Assembly: GCA_026874595.1 (NCBI GenBank)
Contig: CM049318.1
Location: 51,738,750-51,802,749 of the forward strand
DNA length: 64,000 nucleotides
Origin: Sipunculus nudus
Lineage: Eukaryota > Annelida > Sipuncula > Golfingiida > Sipunculidae
Direction: 5' to 3'
Below are positions 51,287-60,020 of the stretch, in pieces (the first letter of the stretch is position 1; each line of letters starts with the position of its first letter). The translations under genes and the position numbers were made by a program. The notes under the pieces were generated by a model that was given only the letters and a program-made list of their open reading frames with translations, searched no databases and had not been told where the DNA came from.

Positions 51287-52078
51287 GACTACCTGAGTTA
51301 AGCGACCACCACAAAATTACGAACACTTGTTCATGATTCCGATTCTTATCTTCTCTTTATATATCTTCTGTATGAATGCATTTCTTTGTAGTTGGATACA
51401 ATTACAATCAAGTACAACTAAGATGGGCCTGGCATCTTGTGGATCCATCGGAACATCCCATGTTTAAACTAACCAACAGTACGCCAATCAACGTGGTCCG
51501 AAACTACACTTGTAAGCCGCCTTTCTATATTAAGCCATAGGTCATTTAAAATCAACAAAAGGCCCATGAAGTATACCCCAATTTAAATCTAGCACGGAGT
51601 TTATGCTGAAGGTACACATATTTTAGAATTTACATTAATTTTATATGTATTTTTAGTTGTTTTTAAGTTTTAAAAAGTATATGCTCTTATAATTATGTCC
51701 CTATTATCAACAAGCTACATTTTAGAGGGCTAATATGTAAGAACATGAACATATCTCAAACCAGTTTTCCCCGCCTTTTGAATTTCCTGTATAAAAATAT
51801 GAAATATATGACCTTGAAGTTTAAAATAGTGCTGTAAACAACCGTACATTTTAACATTTATTTTTTTAATAATATTAAAACATCTACTGAAAATGGATGA
51901 AATTAAAAAAAAAATATGTATATATGTATAGTCAAATATCCTTGAAAGAGATTGAACAAAGAGCAAGTGTCTGAATCACGGCCTGTCAGGCCAGATATAG
52001 GAGATCGCTTTTGCGGTATATATATATATATATGTGTGTATAGTATAAAAAGTATATATATGTATTTATTGTATAAAA

Positions 52079-52139
<61 letters not shown>

Positions 52140-55100
52140 TGATCCGGTTGTACCACGGTATTGTTTTGTGGAAACAGTGTTATGATAGTGTGTCAAGATG
52201 GTTTGGTCGGATGAAGTCAAACTAGGTGTATATTAATTAATTATATTAAACCAAATACAAAACGGGTTTTTTTTTAGCTTTTTCCTGGCAATATATGGGA
52301 ACTCAGCTCGACCTAACCCGTAACCATGGTCACTACGTGAGCACGTGGTTTGTGCCGACCATCTTCATCATCGGGCTGGTGTACATCGCATTCTGGATGC
52401 CCGAGACCTACCTAGTGGCTAAGACTCTGCTGACCACCGCCCTGTACTTCTCCTACATCTGGCTCATGGTATCCAGTATAGATGACGGACCAAAGGTCAG
52501 CAAATATATTCCCCTTTTTTAGAACTTAATGAATGATACAACTTCTAATTTTAGGCATTTTCACTATCCATGATTAATTATTTCCGGGGCTTTCAGGAAT
52601 GCAAAGGAGAGAGTCTGTGACCCTCGAAATCTCACGAGGACGCTCGGTTCTGAAGGCCAAAGCGTTCGATCGGACAGGCGAAATGTTCGGGCTGTTTGAC
52701 CCAGAGGATTCAAGATGTGTATCTAGCAGGCACTGCATGAGTATGGCCGATTTCTTCAGAAAGCAGTCATTTGTGTAATCATCGTTGTGACATCATAACC
52801 CATAGTCTTCACTGTAATCATGTAACCATATTAGTTATCACAACCATCATTTTTATGCAGTGATGTAGTCGTGTCCCCACTATCCTATTCGAGTGCAAGT
52901 CTTAGTCATTGAGACTCGAGTCCAAGCCCGACTTCTTAGAGTATGAGACCCAGTCAAATAGAAATTGTGTCTATTAAAGTATTTGTAAAGAAAATAGAAT
53001 TCTATATACACCTGTATATTTTTAACTTTACTTAAAAACTACATAAATGTAGGGCTGGAGGTCCTTCCAATTTTGGGCATTCATGGGAGATTCCATATGT
53101 ACCAATGTAGAAAAAATCTCAAAGGTCGGATGGTTTATATCATATTCTGTTGACAGTCATATCGTAGGCTTGCATCATGTTTTCTAATTTTATAAGAGAC
53201 ATTTTTATTTCTTTGCTGGTTTAAGAATAAGTTCGAGCACAGGAACAACGAGTCCAAGTCAAAGTCCGAGTCCTCGAAAAATTGACTCGAGTCCGGACTC
53301 GGGTCAAAGTCCGGACTTGAATCCTCCATTACTGTTTTTATGTGTATTGTTATTGTGAAGAAGGTATTTTTACCCATATCAGCTTTAATATTCCTTAGTC
53401 TGCTATTTTATCACTTCAGTTGTCTTCTCCAAATAGTTGTATAAGGCTTGATTAACAGAATATTAGATAACAATTTTCATACACAACCACTGTCAGTTTC
53501 GTCCGCTAACGTCAACTGACAGGTGGCTAGCAGGGCTTTATTGAACGCGTGGGTGGGCGCCTGTGACGCTTGAAATCTCTTTAGGACGCTCGGCTCTTGG
53601 GGTCCTAGCGTCCGTTTTGGAAGCGTGAATATCTGACTGTAGGACCGAGAGGATCAAATAATGCATTTGTAGCAGTCACTGAATAATGTCGGCTGCTCAG
53701 ACACACCAATCAGTTTTGTTAACACATACTGCCCTGACAATTAACCCTTACAATGCCCTGTCATTAAATTATAATATAATGACAAGAGTTTTAATCATGT
53801 AATGATACTATAATGATATAATATATTAATAATGGTCTAAATTCACACATTTTTCCCCTCTTCAACATTTTGGCCTGAGCGTCCCGGACTATTCAAATTT
53901 TCTTCCAATTGAAGCAAGCCCTGGGCTAGCGGTATTGAGTCACTACAGTCTAACGAAATCCGTTGATGTCAACGGACGTAATTGTCAAAACAAGTAAATG
54001 GATAGTGGTTGTTCATGATATCAGGTATATACCCTTTTGTTACCTCTTTATTAAATATTGTACCCTCCTCCCGAACTTTATTGATCTGCTATATGTTATA
54101 CCAATATAACTTTTTATTACTAATTTCAGGTTCCCTACCTGACAGAGTTCGACAAGTGGTTCCTTGTGAACCTGTTGTTCATGACCTTTGCCATAATCGA
54201 AGTGCTAGTATTCCATCTTGTTTACGCGTTTGTCCGAGGTGACGTTAAAGTCGAAGATCTTCAAACTAAGGTAACCTTCGTTTCCTCTTGGTCATGTGAG
54301 CCAATAAATATCTGCTATGAAATGCTATAAATGTTTTTCTAAGCCAGTCATATTCACATTTCCCAAATAATGCCTTATGGTAAAGTATAATGGTGCTTTT
54401 TTTACTGTATCTGTGATAATCAAACGGAATAGGCAGCACCATGGTGACGACAAAGGTTTACCTCACCTTTAGCATCGCCGGGGTCGCTTTAGCGTCAGCA
54501 TATGCCACCCAAAAATGGATGTTCAACTAACTAATTACATAGAGATGGCAGTTTATGCTATAGGGTTCGGATCAGTTTTAAGTAGATGTGCACGCCATTT
54601 CTAACAGTACTTTTTCATTTGATCTGCATGACCCGCAAGCCCCTATCAAAAGGCCTAAATGTCATGTTATCATGGCTAAGGTACCTTATGGTTATAATAA
54701 TTTAAACTAAATCAGCTCGCAGTGCGTCACATATACAAAGCATAAAAAACACAGCACATTTAAACGAACCACTTATCGACGCTTGGGTTTGAAATGTCAT
54801 ATATAATTACCTAATCATGCATATATCAAGATCGATCATGTTCAATAAATACGTCCGCTCTCGGCATAACGAAATACAAACACACAGTTGTATGTAAATT
54901 GCCAGTCAGTTCCTGAATTAAATCATATGAATCCAACAAGGAAAAGAAAGTTCGCAACATGACATGAAGCACGCTATACCCATGTATCACATCCGGTTCC
55001 TTAGATCTCACCATGCAGGCTTCCTGTTTCTTGAGATTTGTCAGCTACTGTTTATGTACAAATGAATTATAGGCTACACGAGATAATCTTGTGGCTACAC

Positions 55101-56175
55101 GGGATTATGTAGTTTCTTTACAGAATGACCGAATAGCTAGAGTATAGCTTTGGGTACCAGAGAATGTTTTTCACAAATCGCCTAAGAAGACCTTTTGTTA
55201 CCACTGATATCAAGGTTATCGAGACATAATAACACACAGGTTCACTTGACCTCACTGAGCTGACACATCGTCATACTACCAACTCTGTGGCTACGCTTTC
55301 ACAGACCTTGATTCCATGACCCTCTCGCAACCCAATAGGTTACCAGTCATAAATATTCACGAATATCTTACATCTCCACTATAGTGGCGTTCGAGTTCCC
55401 AAAGCAAGGGTCGAAATATTTAGAAATTTTCACCTTTTCAAATGAAATGCATTAATTCCGGTTTGCCTTTCGGCAGAAGAAACTGCCTTTCTGCAAAAGA
55501 TGCATCATGTCATCATATCGAGCTTTCAGTCACACTTCGCAAGTGTAAATCCGATTCTACATCCTACATGCCATCCTACCTGCACCCTTGCATGTAAAAA
55601 GAACTGATTTTTTTTTAAATAGTATCACTGTTATATCAGAAACACATCGTGCAGTAAAATAACAAAGGAAAATATTTGAGATGAGGTTCTTAAAGCCAGA
55701 ACGTATACGAAATTATAGGGAAATATAGGGAGTCGGTGGAGCACCACCTGTAAAATATTTCATTTTTATGTCATGTTTTATATACTTATCAGCTACTGAT
55801 GTGGAAAACATTTGTGTTCACCTTTACAACGGATTGGTGAAAAATAAAAAAATACTTTTCGTTGCCTGTCTCAGACAGGCGGAAAGGCGTTATTTCGACC
55901 CCTGTAAAGGTTTAAAAATATAAACATAATCTCGCCATTACAGAAAATAAGCTTAGACAGAAAATATCTGCAAAAACATGTTTTAATTTCAATATTTTTG
56001 TGTGTTTCAGAAAGTCGAGGGACAGGAGGAAACCGGTGCCTCGCCGAACGCTCTCCTGTTTGAGCTGGATTTCAAGCTAAGAGTTATGCGCGGAGTTAAC
56101 TGGGGTCTGCGCATCGCGTTCCCCGCCGCCTACCTCCTGTTCTTGATTATCTATTTTGCTATGAACAAGACCTAG
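39477..56175 (+). CDS. Gene 3: Cys-loop ligand-gated ion channel subunit, complete (9 exons)
   Basis: Exons 39477-39517, 43311-43408, 45267-45334, 49794-50014, 50540-50622, 51392-51511, 52278-52495, 54130-54270 and 56011-56175; 384 residues plus stop, the same length as gene 2. The product is a plasma-membrane channel subunit. Signal peptide 1 to about 18 (SSA-AKD), WNDPRL in the ligand domain, WIPQ in loop A, Cys-loop with FPFD and 13 residues between Cys, M1 with FVPT, M2 from K 0', M3, short loop, M4, C-terminus NKT. It differs from genes 1 and 2 by Phe at 9' instead of Leu and by Asp at 20' and 21'. An NWT sequon lies near the N-terminus. Whether it forms homomers or joins the neighbouring subunits cannot be told. 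Confidence 0.88.
39888..39953. repeat. (TA)n microsatellite
   Basis: A pure TA run of about 33 units in intron 1 of gene 3, directly upstream of the hammerhead-bearing segment. Confidence 0.95.
40031..40080 (+). ncRNA. Type I hammerhead ribozyme motif (minimal, PLE/retrozyme-like)
   Basis: All core bases are present: CTGATGA at 40040-40046 and GAA at 40058-40060. Stem II is GCC/GGC with a 5-nt loop (GATGT). Stem III is two pairs, AC/GT, closing CGTCC. Stem I starts with four pairs, TCAT (40036-40039) with ATGA (40071-40074). The cleavage triplet is GTA, so cutting would follow 40070. Tiny stem III is typical of hammerheads in Penelope-like elements and animal retrozymes. It lies in sense orientation in intron 1 of gene 3, after a TA run. 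Flanking short inverted words GATCTG (39954) and CAGATC (40077) may mark the host element. Confidence 0.75.
40634..40712. repeat. Poly-G / poly-C inverted tracts
   Basis: A run of about 16-18 G, 38 bases of spacer, then a run of C of similar length. They could pair as a long hairpin. Intron 1 of gene 3. Confidence 0.9.
41035..41400 (-). repeat. Dispersed repeat family A, copy 4
   Basis: ACTAGAAATCTACATTC, CAGGTTCATCCGTGCATAA, GTGAATATTCTTTAATGACA, GATTCCTTACTGGCCCATTC, and an end rich in AACACA. Same direction as the 18.9-kb copy. Intron 1 of gene 3. Confidence 0.75.
42768..42814. repeat. (TTA)n-(TAG)n microsatellite
   Basis: A few TTA units followed by about ten TAG units in intron 1 of gene 3. 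Confidence 0.95.
43311..43408 (+). CDS. Gene 3 exon 2 (mature N-terminus)
   Basis: 98 nt encoding [20 protein letters not shown], then [12 protein letters not shown]. Acceptor gtttcag, donor TCGG|gtaagt. The likely signal-peptide cleavage is after SSA. The NWT sequon could carry a glycan. Confidence 0.87.
45267..45334 (+). CDS. Gene 3 exon 3 (first beta strand)
   Basis: 68 nt encoding [20 protein letters not shown] and AG. The word FHGTPV is shared with gene 2. Acceptor ttttag, donor GGG|gtaaat. Confidence 0.87.
45735..46015 (-). repeat. Dispersed repeat family A, copy 5
   Basis: GAATCTGCGTTCTTAC, CCCAGGTTTATTCATGCATA, TTCTTGATGATGTTCC, CGGATCATGTGACGGATCCA, GAGATTTCGTTCAAGAT, and an AACAAACACAAAAACGCACA end. 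Intron 3 of gene 3. Confidence 0.75.
46340..47770. repeat. Repeat cluster with GGTGGCGCCACC monomers
   Basis: Starts with the palindrome TGGCCCATGGGCCA and CATGACGCTCAGC (the latter also at 61433). There follow several diverged units of about 130-160 bp, each with a GGTGGCGCCACC-like core (about 46552, 46685, 46968, 47110, 47462), ATATGAGC words and GACGCCACA-type words. It ends in GGACGGACGACGG. The monomer family is shared with 61860-62960. Intron 3 of gene 3. Confidence 0.75.
47250..47720. repeat. Direct repeat pair, 325-bp period
   Basis: ACGAGACCCATAGCTT, GAGAATATGGGT, TTCATGGACCT and AGAAGATTCCAGGTCCA recur in order at 47263 and 47588. It is part of the larger repeat cluster. Confidence 0.8.
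48860..48890. repeat. Poly-G tract
   Basis: A G run of about 12 followed by AGGG. Intron 3 of gene 3. A similar run is at 49347-49360. Confidence 0.85.
49067..49278. mobile_element. Family C foldback MITE, complete copy
   Basis: Terminal inverted repeats of about 45 bp. The left end reads TTTTTGTTCGCGAGGGTTTC then AAATTCACGATATTCTCG. The right end, on the other strand, reads ATTTGTTTGCGAGGGTTTCA then AATTCGCGATATTCGCG. Total length is about 210 bp with an AT-rich middle and no frame. The target-site duplication is unclear. Shorter relatives are at 37733-37830, 50399-50482 and 22402-22490. Confidence 0.7.
49470..49556. repeat. AT-rich ATAAAT repeat
   Basis: Imperfect ATAAATATAAAT units over about 85 bp, 240 bp before exon 4 of gene 3. 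Confidence 0.85.
49794..50014 (+). CDS. Gene 3 exon 4 (ligand-binding domain, loops D and A)
   Basis: 221 nt encoding [20 protein letters not shown], then [20 protein letters not shown], then QIHYP. WNDPRL is conserved, and loop A again has WIPQ instead of WxPD. Acceptor taacag, donor AG|gttggt. Confidence 0.92.
50399..50482. mobile_element. Family C foldback MITE, short copy
   Basis: GGGTTTCAAATTCGCGATAG, then CAATTCGCGAATATTGCG, then AAACCTTCGCGAACAAAAAT. Nearly back-to-back inverted ends. It lies 60 bp before exon 5 of gene 3. Confidence 0.6.
50540..50622 (+). CDS. Gene 3 exon 5 (Cys-loop)
   Basis: 83 nt encoding [20 protein letters not shown] and then CSMVFYK. Two Cys with 13 residues between them and FPFD inside. 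Acceptor atacag, donor T|gtgagt. It lacks the NQT sequon of gene 2. Confidence 0.95.
51098..51285. repeat. (TA)n, (CTAT)n and (GA)n compound microsatellite
   Basis: Interrupted TA runs, a short CTAT stretch, a second TA run and a GA run of about 14 units. It ends about 110 bp before exon 6 of gene 3. Confidence 0.95.
51392..51511 (+). CDS. Gene 3 exon 6 (end of ligand-binding domain)
   Basis: 120 nt encoding [20 protein letters not shown], then [19 protein letters not shown]. Acceptor ttgtag, donor T|gtaagc. NST is a further possible N-glycosylation sequon. Much more diverged from gene 1 exon 6 than exon 7 is. Confidence 0.88.
52015..52137. repeat. (TA)n microsatellite
   Basis: Interrupted and then pure TA runs, in intron 6 of gene 3. 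Confidence 0.95.
52278..52495 (+). CDS. Gene 3 exon 7 (pre-M1, M1, M2)
   Basis: 218 nt encoding [20 protein letters not shown], then [20 protein letters not shown], then [20 protein letters not shown], then SSIDDGPK. Pore positions: K 0', L 2', A 6', F 9', W 13', D 20', D 21'. Over 95 nt from the Arg codon of TRNHG it differs from gene 1 at a single synonymous site. Acceptor tttttag, donor AAG|gtcagc. Confidence 0.93.
52575..52790 (+). repeat. Dispersed repeat family F, left copy
   Basis: TGTGACCCTCGAAATCTCAC, then GAGGACGCTCGGTTCTGAAG, then GCACTGCATGAGTATGGC. Matches 53525-53720 in the same direction, about 945 bp away. The hAT MITE lies between the two. Confidence 0.65.
52858..53334. mobile_element. 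hAT-type non-autonomous transposon (MITE) with 8-bp TSD
   Basis: Ends are CAGTGATGTAGTCGTGTCC and, on the other strand, CAGTAATGGAGGATTCAAG. The element is flanked on both sides by exactly TTTTTATG (52850-52857 and 53335-53342). An 8-bp duplication and CA(G)-type ends are diagnostic of the hAT superfamily. At 477 bp, filled with GAGTCC-like words, it has no transposase and is non-autonomous. It sits in intron 7 of gene 3. Confidence 0.88.
53525..53720 (+). repeat. Dispersed repeat family F, right copy
   Basis: TGTGACGCTTGAAATCTCTT, then TAGGACGCTCGGCTCTTGGG, then GCAGTCACTGAATAATGTCG. The partner of 52575-52790. Confidence 0.65.
54130..54270 (+). CDS. Gene 3 exon 8 (M3)
   Basis: 141 nt encoding [18 protein letters not shown], then [20 protein letters not shown], then VKVEDLQTK. 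Acceptor tttcag, donor AAG|gtaacc. Phase 0 at both ends. Confidence 0.92.
56011..56175 (+). CDS. Gene 3 exon 9 (M4 and stop)
   Basis: 165 nt encoding [20 protein letters not shown], then [20 protein letters not shown], ending IIYFAMNKT and TAG. Acceptor tttcag. Same length as gene 2 exon 9. Confidence 0.92.
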   Translation, partial: KVEGQEETGASPNALLFELDFKLRVMRGVNWGLRIAFPAAYLLFLIIYFAMNKT

Positions 56176-56586
56176 TTGAATCATACGTTGTAAATATCTT
56201 AAGAGGAAAAGTTCATCTGCGTAACAACTTAAAGGTAGCATGTATACATGATATGTCTTGGTTCAGAGAGTTTTGTTTTAAAGTTTCATGCATTAATTGT
56301 TTCAGTTTACCCATGGTAAGTGTACCTTTACTTAAGCAAAAGTAATCCAGCAATAAGCCATAGATGCTCTGCACATTGTTTCAGACGTGTTAACCAGGCA
56401 TTTTTTGTTTAACAGGGGAGTTTAATAATTGATTAGGTCATTTTTCTGAAAGTTGAACGGACATGGCATGAGGGTATTTGTCATCAGATCTGTCGATCGG
56501 ATCGTCTGTTCTTAAAAGCTTATTAGTCCCATTCTGAATCAATTGACCTGTCCACTATGCGACCTTTATCGCATATTCATTCAATG

Positions 56587-56592
56587 AATAAA
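56587..56592 (+). promoter_or_regulatory. Candidate polyadenylation signal of gene 3
   Basis: AATAAA 412 nt after the stop codon. Chance occurrence is possible. Confidence 0.35.
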
Positions 56593-56599
56593 CATAAGC

Positions 56600-58180
56600 A
56601 TGGGACTAAGAAGTAACTAATAAGGTGACCATAAACATTGTAAAGCGTCAATCATCTGACAAAAACAAAATTTTGCATAATTTGACAGAGCTCTGTCAAA
56701 CAGAACCCGTCTAGTCTGTAAATGCTATCAGTTCCCATGTCGTCATGTTTTCCGGGATATTTTATTGTACGAAGGACACAGTATTAAAAGATTCTAGGCT
56801 ATAGGTTGCTGAAGCCATTCCTCCGACTAACGAGTGAATAATAATGTCTTACCTTGAACATAATTCGTATGGGACAAATAATCCAATATATATTGCAACA
56901 CAGTTCATATATGACTGCGATATAGTAAACAATGGTCAGGTGAAACCAGTTGATGACGTCAGTCAATACGATGTCATGCGCCATCGCCCTTTGTGATGTC
57001 ATTATTATGTTATAATCAGCTCTCGCTACCATGGGCATGGGAGTCCCTATGTGTAGGAGCGTTTTGGGGGCTCATAATAATATGTTAAAAGGGCGGAGCA
57101 TTTGGGCTGTGGTGGATAGGTCAATTGAGCATCGTATTTTGTATTATCAAGATATGTGGACATCTCACTTCTCTGCCAATAGGCATTCATTGATTATAGA
57201 TATTTAGGTAGTTAATCAGGGGCGGACTTGACCACAGGGACACCGGGAAATTTCAATATATAGATGCGTATTTGCTGATGATATGGACTAAATATTGATG
57301 TCAGTGGGCCAAAATTTAGGAAAATGTTGTGAAATTTGGGCCGCCTTCACTCAAATTTCCGACCACCATCCGCCCCTACGTTTAATTATTTTATGAAAGC
57401 TTAGTTCAATGTTTCACTCTGTGTCTGTGACGTCAGCTGACTGTGTTTGATACATTTGTAACATAGCTATAAATACATGTGGTTAACTTTAGTTCTGATA
57501 TATGAAATATGTAATCTATAACTGCTTTGCCTTTATTATCTAAAAATGAGCCTTTATCAAACATGCTTATTTCCCATTTGTTATATATTGATTGTACATA
57601 TTCATCAGAAAACCTTATCCAATACTTTCTTCTGTGTGGTTTATAACATCTTTTTTTATACCAAATGTCATTTGCTATTATATGTTGCATGGAATTTCTT
57701 TCGGTCGCCATCTGCTGGCCGTTTTAATTACTACTTTCCATCATTCCAATCACAATACATAATATGCTTTGTTAATAAGCAACCTGGAGGTTATCGATGT
57801 TTAAATCGGCCAACAGTCGGAGCTAGTGTCTTAAATGTTAACATGCTGTAGCACACTCCAATGCTAAACATTATTTGTTCCGCTCATGTGGATTACATAT
57901 TGATAATATCAATGTATATATCAATTTGATATAAAATCTTTAGGAATGAATTTTCACACACTGTAGATCACATGTATTGTATTGGTGAAAAATAAAATAC
58001 TGTGCGATTCTTGCCGAGAATTTATTGAGTATTGTTCTGAGAGCATGAGTTTCTTATTCACTGACACTTATTTAGCCCCCCCCCCCCCCAATAAGGCGGG
58101 AAGCTTACACTGGTTGATGATTCTCTGTTTCCTTTCTTCTGCCCTAGCCCTAGCTCGTGGTCTCTCCTTCAGGAGAGAGC
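56600..58180. other. Intergenic DNA, no supported gene
   Basis: Downstream of gene 3. Nothing like another receptor exon was found. A TCGCCATCTGCTGG word at 57705 and a poly-C tract at 58078-58089 are the only features noted. Confidence 0.5.
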
Positions 58181-58189
58181 CTTAATTAA

Positions 58190-58786
58190 GCCTGTATCTC
58201 ACTGGGCTGCGACAGCTTTGCGACAAATTGCGAATGCATTCGCGAGAGGTTCTCGAAAGTGTCTTAGAACATTCGCGGCGGTTCTCAATTTCCTCGCATG
58301 ATTCGCAAGGTGTCGCTGACTTATCGCACAAAATTTTAAAAAATTCGCCAAACAAGATTTCTCGCAAAATTGTCGCAGACGCGTCGCTGGTGTCTCAAAC
58401 CCGTCTCAACCATGTCTCGAACTATTCTTAAGTTTACGCGAGTCAGGAAGTGCGAGAACTGCGAGACAACTTTGAGAAGGGTTTGCAACCTATTCAACTA
58501 CATTGCGAATAATTGGAGATAAAAATGAGAATCTTACACTCTGGTCGAGCATTGTCGTGCGAATATTTCACAAATGTCGTGCGAATGTCTTGTGAACATC
58601 GCACGACATTCGCACGACGGATATACGAACTCAGCCGAATTTTGGGCCAAACACTCGTACGATGTTCGCAAACGTGTCGTAAGTACGATTCAATGTGATT
58701 GCAAGTGAAAATTGTCGCTAATTCGCGTATGTTCTCGCAATGGTCGTGTCTCCAAGCTGTCGCAACCCAGTGAGATACTACCTTTA
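58190..58786. mobile_element. Inverted-repeat (MITE-like) element, about 600 bp
   Basis: Left end TATCTCACTGGGCTGCGACA followed by GCTT. Right end on the other strand TATCTCACTGGGTTGCGACA followed by GCTT: about 24 bp with one mismatch. The interior is full of TCGC, GCGA and TCTCG words and has no real coding frame. TTAA lies near both ends (58186-58189 and 58787-58790), but the distances to the inverted repeats differ, so a TA duplication right at the ends is also possible. Confidence 0.7.
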
Positions 58787-59803
58787 TTAAGAGGAGTTTG
58801 AAAACTAGGGACATTTCAGTGGACAATAAAACTGTCATGATATCTCGGCTAATAAATTGTCACATGTAGGAAAACAAACATATTTAAATCATATGGTAAA
58901 ATAACATGCCACGTCAACATCTTTCTGTCAGTTGATTCAGAAAGAGCTCCGTCTGAACCAGGGTGGACAAACATGCATGTCTGGTTGGGATTTCCCTGGG
59001 TATCTCCACATAATACGTCATAAGCGTCATACACGCCACCTGGTGTCTGCGTGTTTTAAATATGGAGCTTCAGGGGGCCGTCTCACATGAAAGAATAGAA
59101 AACGTGTACTTACACATGTCATGTAACTTGATAGCAACTAAGTGGATACGGCCCCTACTATGAAACACATCACGAGATCACTGGAAACTATATCACTGGA
59201 TCTTCTGGAACAACTGATAGGCTCAGGGAAGCTAATTTTCAAAGTGGGTACGGTTTTGGTATTGAAGCATGAATTTTAGCAAGATTTCTTGGTCAGTCGA
59301 ATACATTGGCTATTTCTGACCCCGAATGGGTAAGTCTCCTTGTCATACACACAATATTGGTTATATAGGAATTTTTGTCCGGTACTTGATTTACTTTCTC
59401 CAGTTTACTTGAAGTTTCAACTGGGGCGGGGTATCCATGTAATGGAAACATACGCCGCATTATATCATGCAGTTACTTCTGCCCGTGTTTGCGGTAGATC
59501 TCCAACACGGCTCAATAGGCAAATTGAAAAATATTCTGTGTGAGAGCCTTCGTAAAAGCGATACAAAAATGATCGATTAACTTGAGACTCAGATATCGAA
59601 TTGATCCGTACACTAGGCCACCAAAAACGTGCCACGGATCCGCCACTCCAGTTTTTGAAGAATCTTTTTTTTTTGCGCCTCTTGTATTTCTCCTAATGTT
59701 TAAGATTTCATATCATTTTTAGACCCTCCAAGGACAGTTATCGTGTCAGTTTCTCTTATGTTTTTCATCTAGTGCCCTTAAACTGTATATATTTAATTAG
59801 CAG

Positions 59804-60020
59804 GACTAGTTTTATCAGTTCCCGAAGACTGGTGGCACCACCTCCAATTTTTAAAAAAATTTTTAATGCATTTTCTTTTCCATTGGAGACTGCCATATCA
59901 TATCAATGATTGGTGTTCCTGAAATGAGTTTTTATCAATAGTCCCGAAACCTGGTTTGTTTATTAATCATGACTAGTTTATCAGTTCCTAATGACTGGTG
60001 GCGCCACCTGAATTTTTTTT
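59804..60020. repeat. Direct repeat pair with GGTGGCGCCACC core
   Basis: GACTAGTTTTATCAGTTCCC, then GACTGGTGGCACCACC at 59804 and again GACTAGTTTATCAGTTCCTA, then GACTGGTGGCGCCACC at 59971, 167 bp apart. Related to the palindrome-bearing repeats at 46-47 and 62 kb. Confidence 0.7.
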
